Shown piece by piece: positions 5,463 to 5,837 of a stretch of 5,837 bases of DNA; the stretch's first letter is position 1, and the number at the start of each line of letters is the position of its first letter. A model generated the notes under the pieces. That model had not been told where the DNA came from, made no database searches, and worked only from the letters and a program-made list of their open reading frames with translations. Location: contig CANBDB010000098.1 of the NCBI GenBank assembly GCA_947367285.1, forward strand, positions 1 to 5,837, read 5' to 3'. Origin of the DNA: an uncultured Clostridia bacterium. GTDB lineage: Bacteria > Bacillota > Clostridia > Oscillospirales > CAG-272. A program made the position numbers and the translations under genes.

Positions 5463-5837
5463 CTCGCCTATGCGAGTCATTCTTTGATATATTGTGTATT
5501 GATATCTTTTCCAATTGGACTATTTTTTCTATGGCGTTTTTGAGCAATTCAATATTAATGGCTAGTTTTGAAGAATCATTGGATTCGTTTGCCGTTTGGA
5601 TTGTATCAATAAGATTGCTTATCTCATCAATTTCGCGATAATTGATGGATAGCTTCATCGGTAGAATTTGGGATTCCCAATAGTCTTGGATGTTAAGGAT
5701 TATTTCATCATTTTTATCCGACGGGGAATTGGAGATACTTTCTATTAATTCAAGCATTGTGTTGCTTACTGAATAAACGTATGACCAGTTGATAAATATG
5801 CATACCATTAAGATGAGGGTCAGTAGTGATGTAATAA
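5422..5837 (-). CDS. DUF4363-like membrane-anchored protein, 5' end cut by window edge
   Basis: The frame is open to the right edge, so the start lies outside; 137 residues are visible. It opens with a hydrophobic segment (ITSLLTLILMVCIFINWSYV), which looks like an N-terminal membrane anchor. About 90 mostly helical, acidic residues follow, including EIILNIQDYWESQILPM and REIDEISNLIDTI. The order of anchor, W-containing helix, then H/REIDEI and a closing helix (LLKNAIEKIVQLEKISIHNI) resembles DUF4363 proteins of Clostridia, which have no known function. I recall these often sitting beside DUF421 and spoVA genes. The domain appears to end at about ISIHNIS; the last 20 or so residues (KNDSHRRVILVFP and on) are encoded by the hairpin and by the antisense of ytvI, and are probably not part of the fold. 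The ATG at 5808 lies inside the anchor and is not the likely start. Confidence 0.72.
   Translation of the reverse strand, partial: ITSLLTLILMVCIFINWSYVYSVSNTMLELIESISNSPSDKNDEIILNIQDYWESQILPMKLSINYREIDEISNLIDTIQTANESNDSSKLAINIELLKNAIEKIVQLEKISIHNISKNDSHRRVILVFPYPVSIKK
5455..5485 (+). terminator. Hairpin at the convergent ends of ytvI and the DUF4363 gene
   Basis: A perfect 13-bp inverted repeat, AAGAATGACTCGC (5455-5467) / GCGAGTCATTCTT (5472-5484), with a CTAT loop. The ytvI stop codon TGA (5460-5462) is inside the left arm. The T-rich tail is short on the plus strand (ATTCTTTG). On the minus strand the stem is followed by GTTTTT, so the hairpin could terminate transcription both ways. Confidence 0.78.

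Noticed and set aside
5459..5641. Plus-strand 60-codon frame after ytvI
   Set aside because: It starts within the terminator hairpin and is antisense to the helical DUF4363-like protein; no ribosome site.

Overview
The window looks like chromosomal DNA of an anaerobic, endospore-forming Firmicute (class Clostridia, probably a gut or rumen Oscillospirales/Christensenellales-type lineage). The grounds are a spoVAD-spoVAE pair, a YtvI-type sporulation membrane protein, a clostridial MATE pump, a lipobox-bearing BspA-like leucine-rich-repeat lipoprotein, strong AGGAG-type ribosome sites and moderate-to-low GC. Genus cannot be fixed from the sequence. I see no rRNA, tRNA, CRISPR array, insertion sequence or phage gene.

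Layout, left to right. (1) Bases 1-1341, plus strand: a MATE-family multidrug/cation antiporter whose first few codons lie off the left edge, closed by a hairpin terminator at about 1354-1388. (2) Bases 1414-2841, plus strand: a monocistronic unit with a consensus extended -10 promoter, a lipoprotein signal peptide and about thirteen 23-residue LRR_5 (BspA/TpLRR) repeats, closed by a 14-bp hairpin with a UNCG-type loop at 2858-2889. (3) Bases 2893-4261, minus strand: spoVAD and spoVAE, overlapping by 14 nt and thus probably translationally coupled. Their products belong to the channel machinery that moves dipicolinic acid into the forespore. spoVAC, usually the gene just before spoVAD, is not present. 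(4) Bases 4377-5462, plus strand: a divergently transcribed ytvI-like gene (AI-2E/PerM-type membrane protein of the sporulation subgroup). (5) Bases 5422-5837, minus strand: a DUF4363-like membrane-anchored protein, cut by the right edge, whose 3' end runs convergently into ytvI through a near-perfect hairpin.

The right half (2893-5837) is therefore a sporulation neighbourhood. The left half holds two unrelated, separately terminated units (efflux pump, surface protein). I found no convincing wholly new system. The points most worth a second look are the split spoVA cluster with ytvI standing where spoVAC would be expected, and the DUF4363 reading frame that passes through the shared terminator hairpin before reaching a stop. 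Every gene here fits a known family, and stretches between genes are all shorter than 300 bases.
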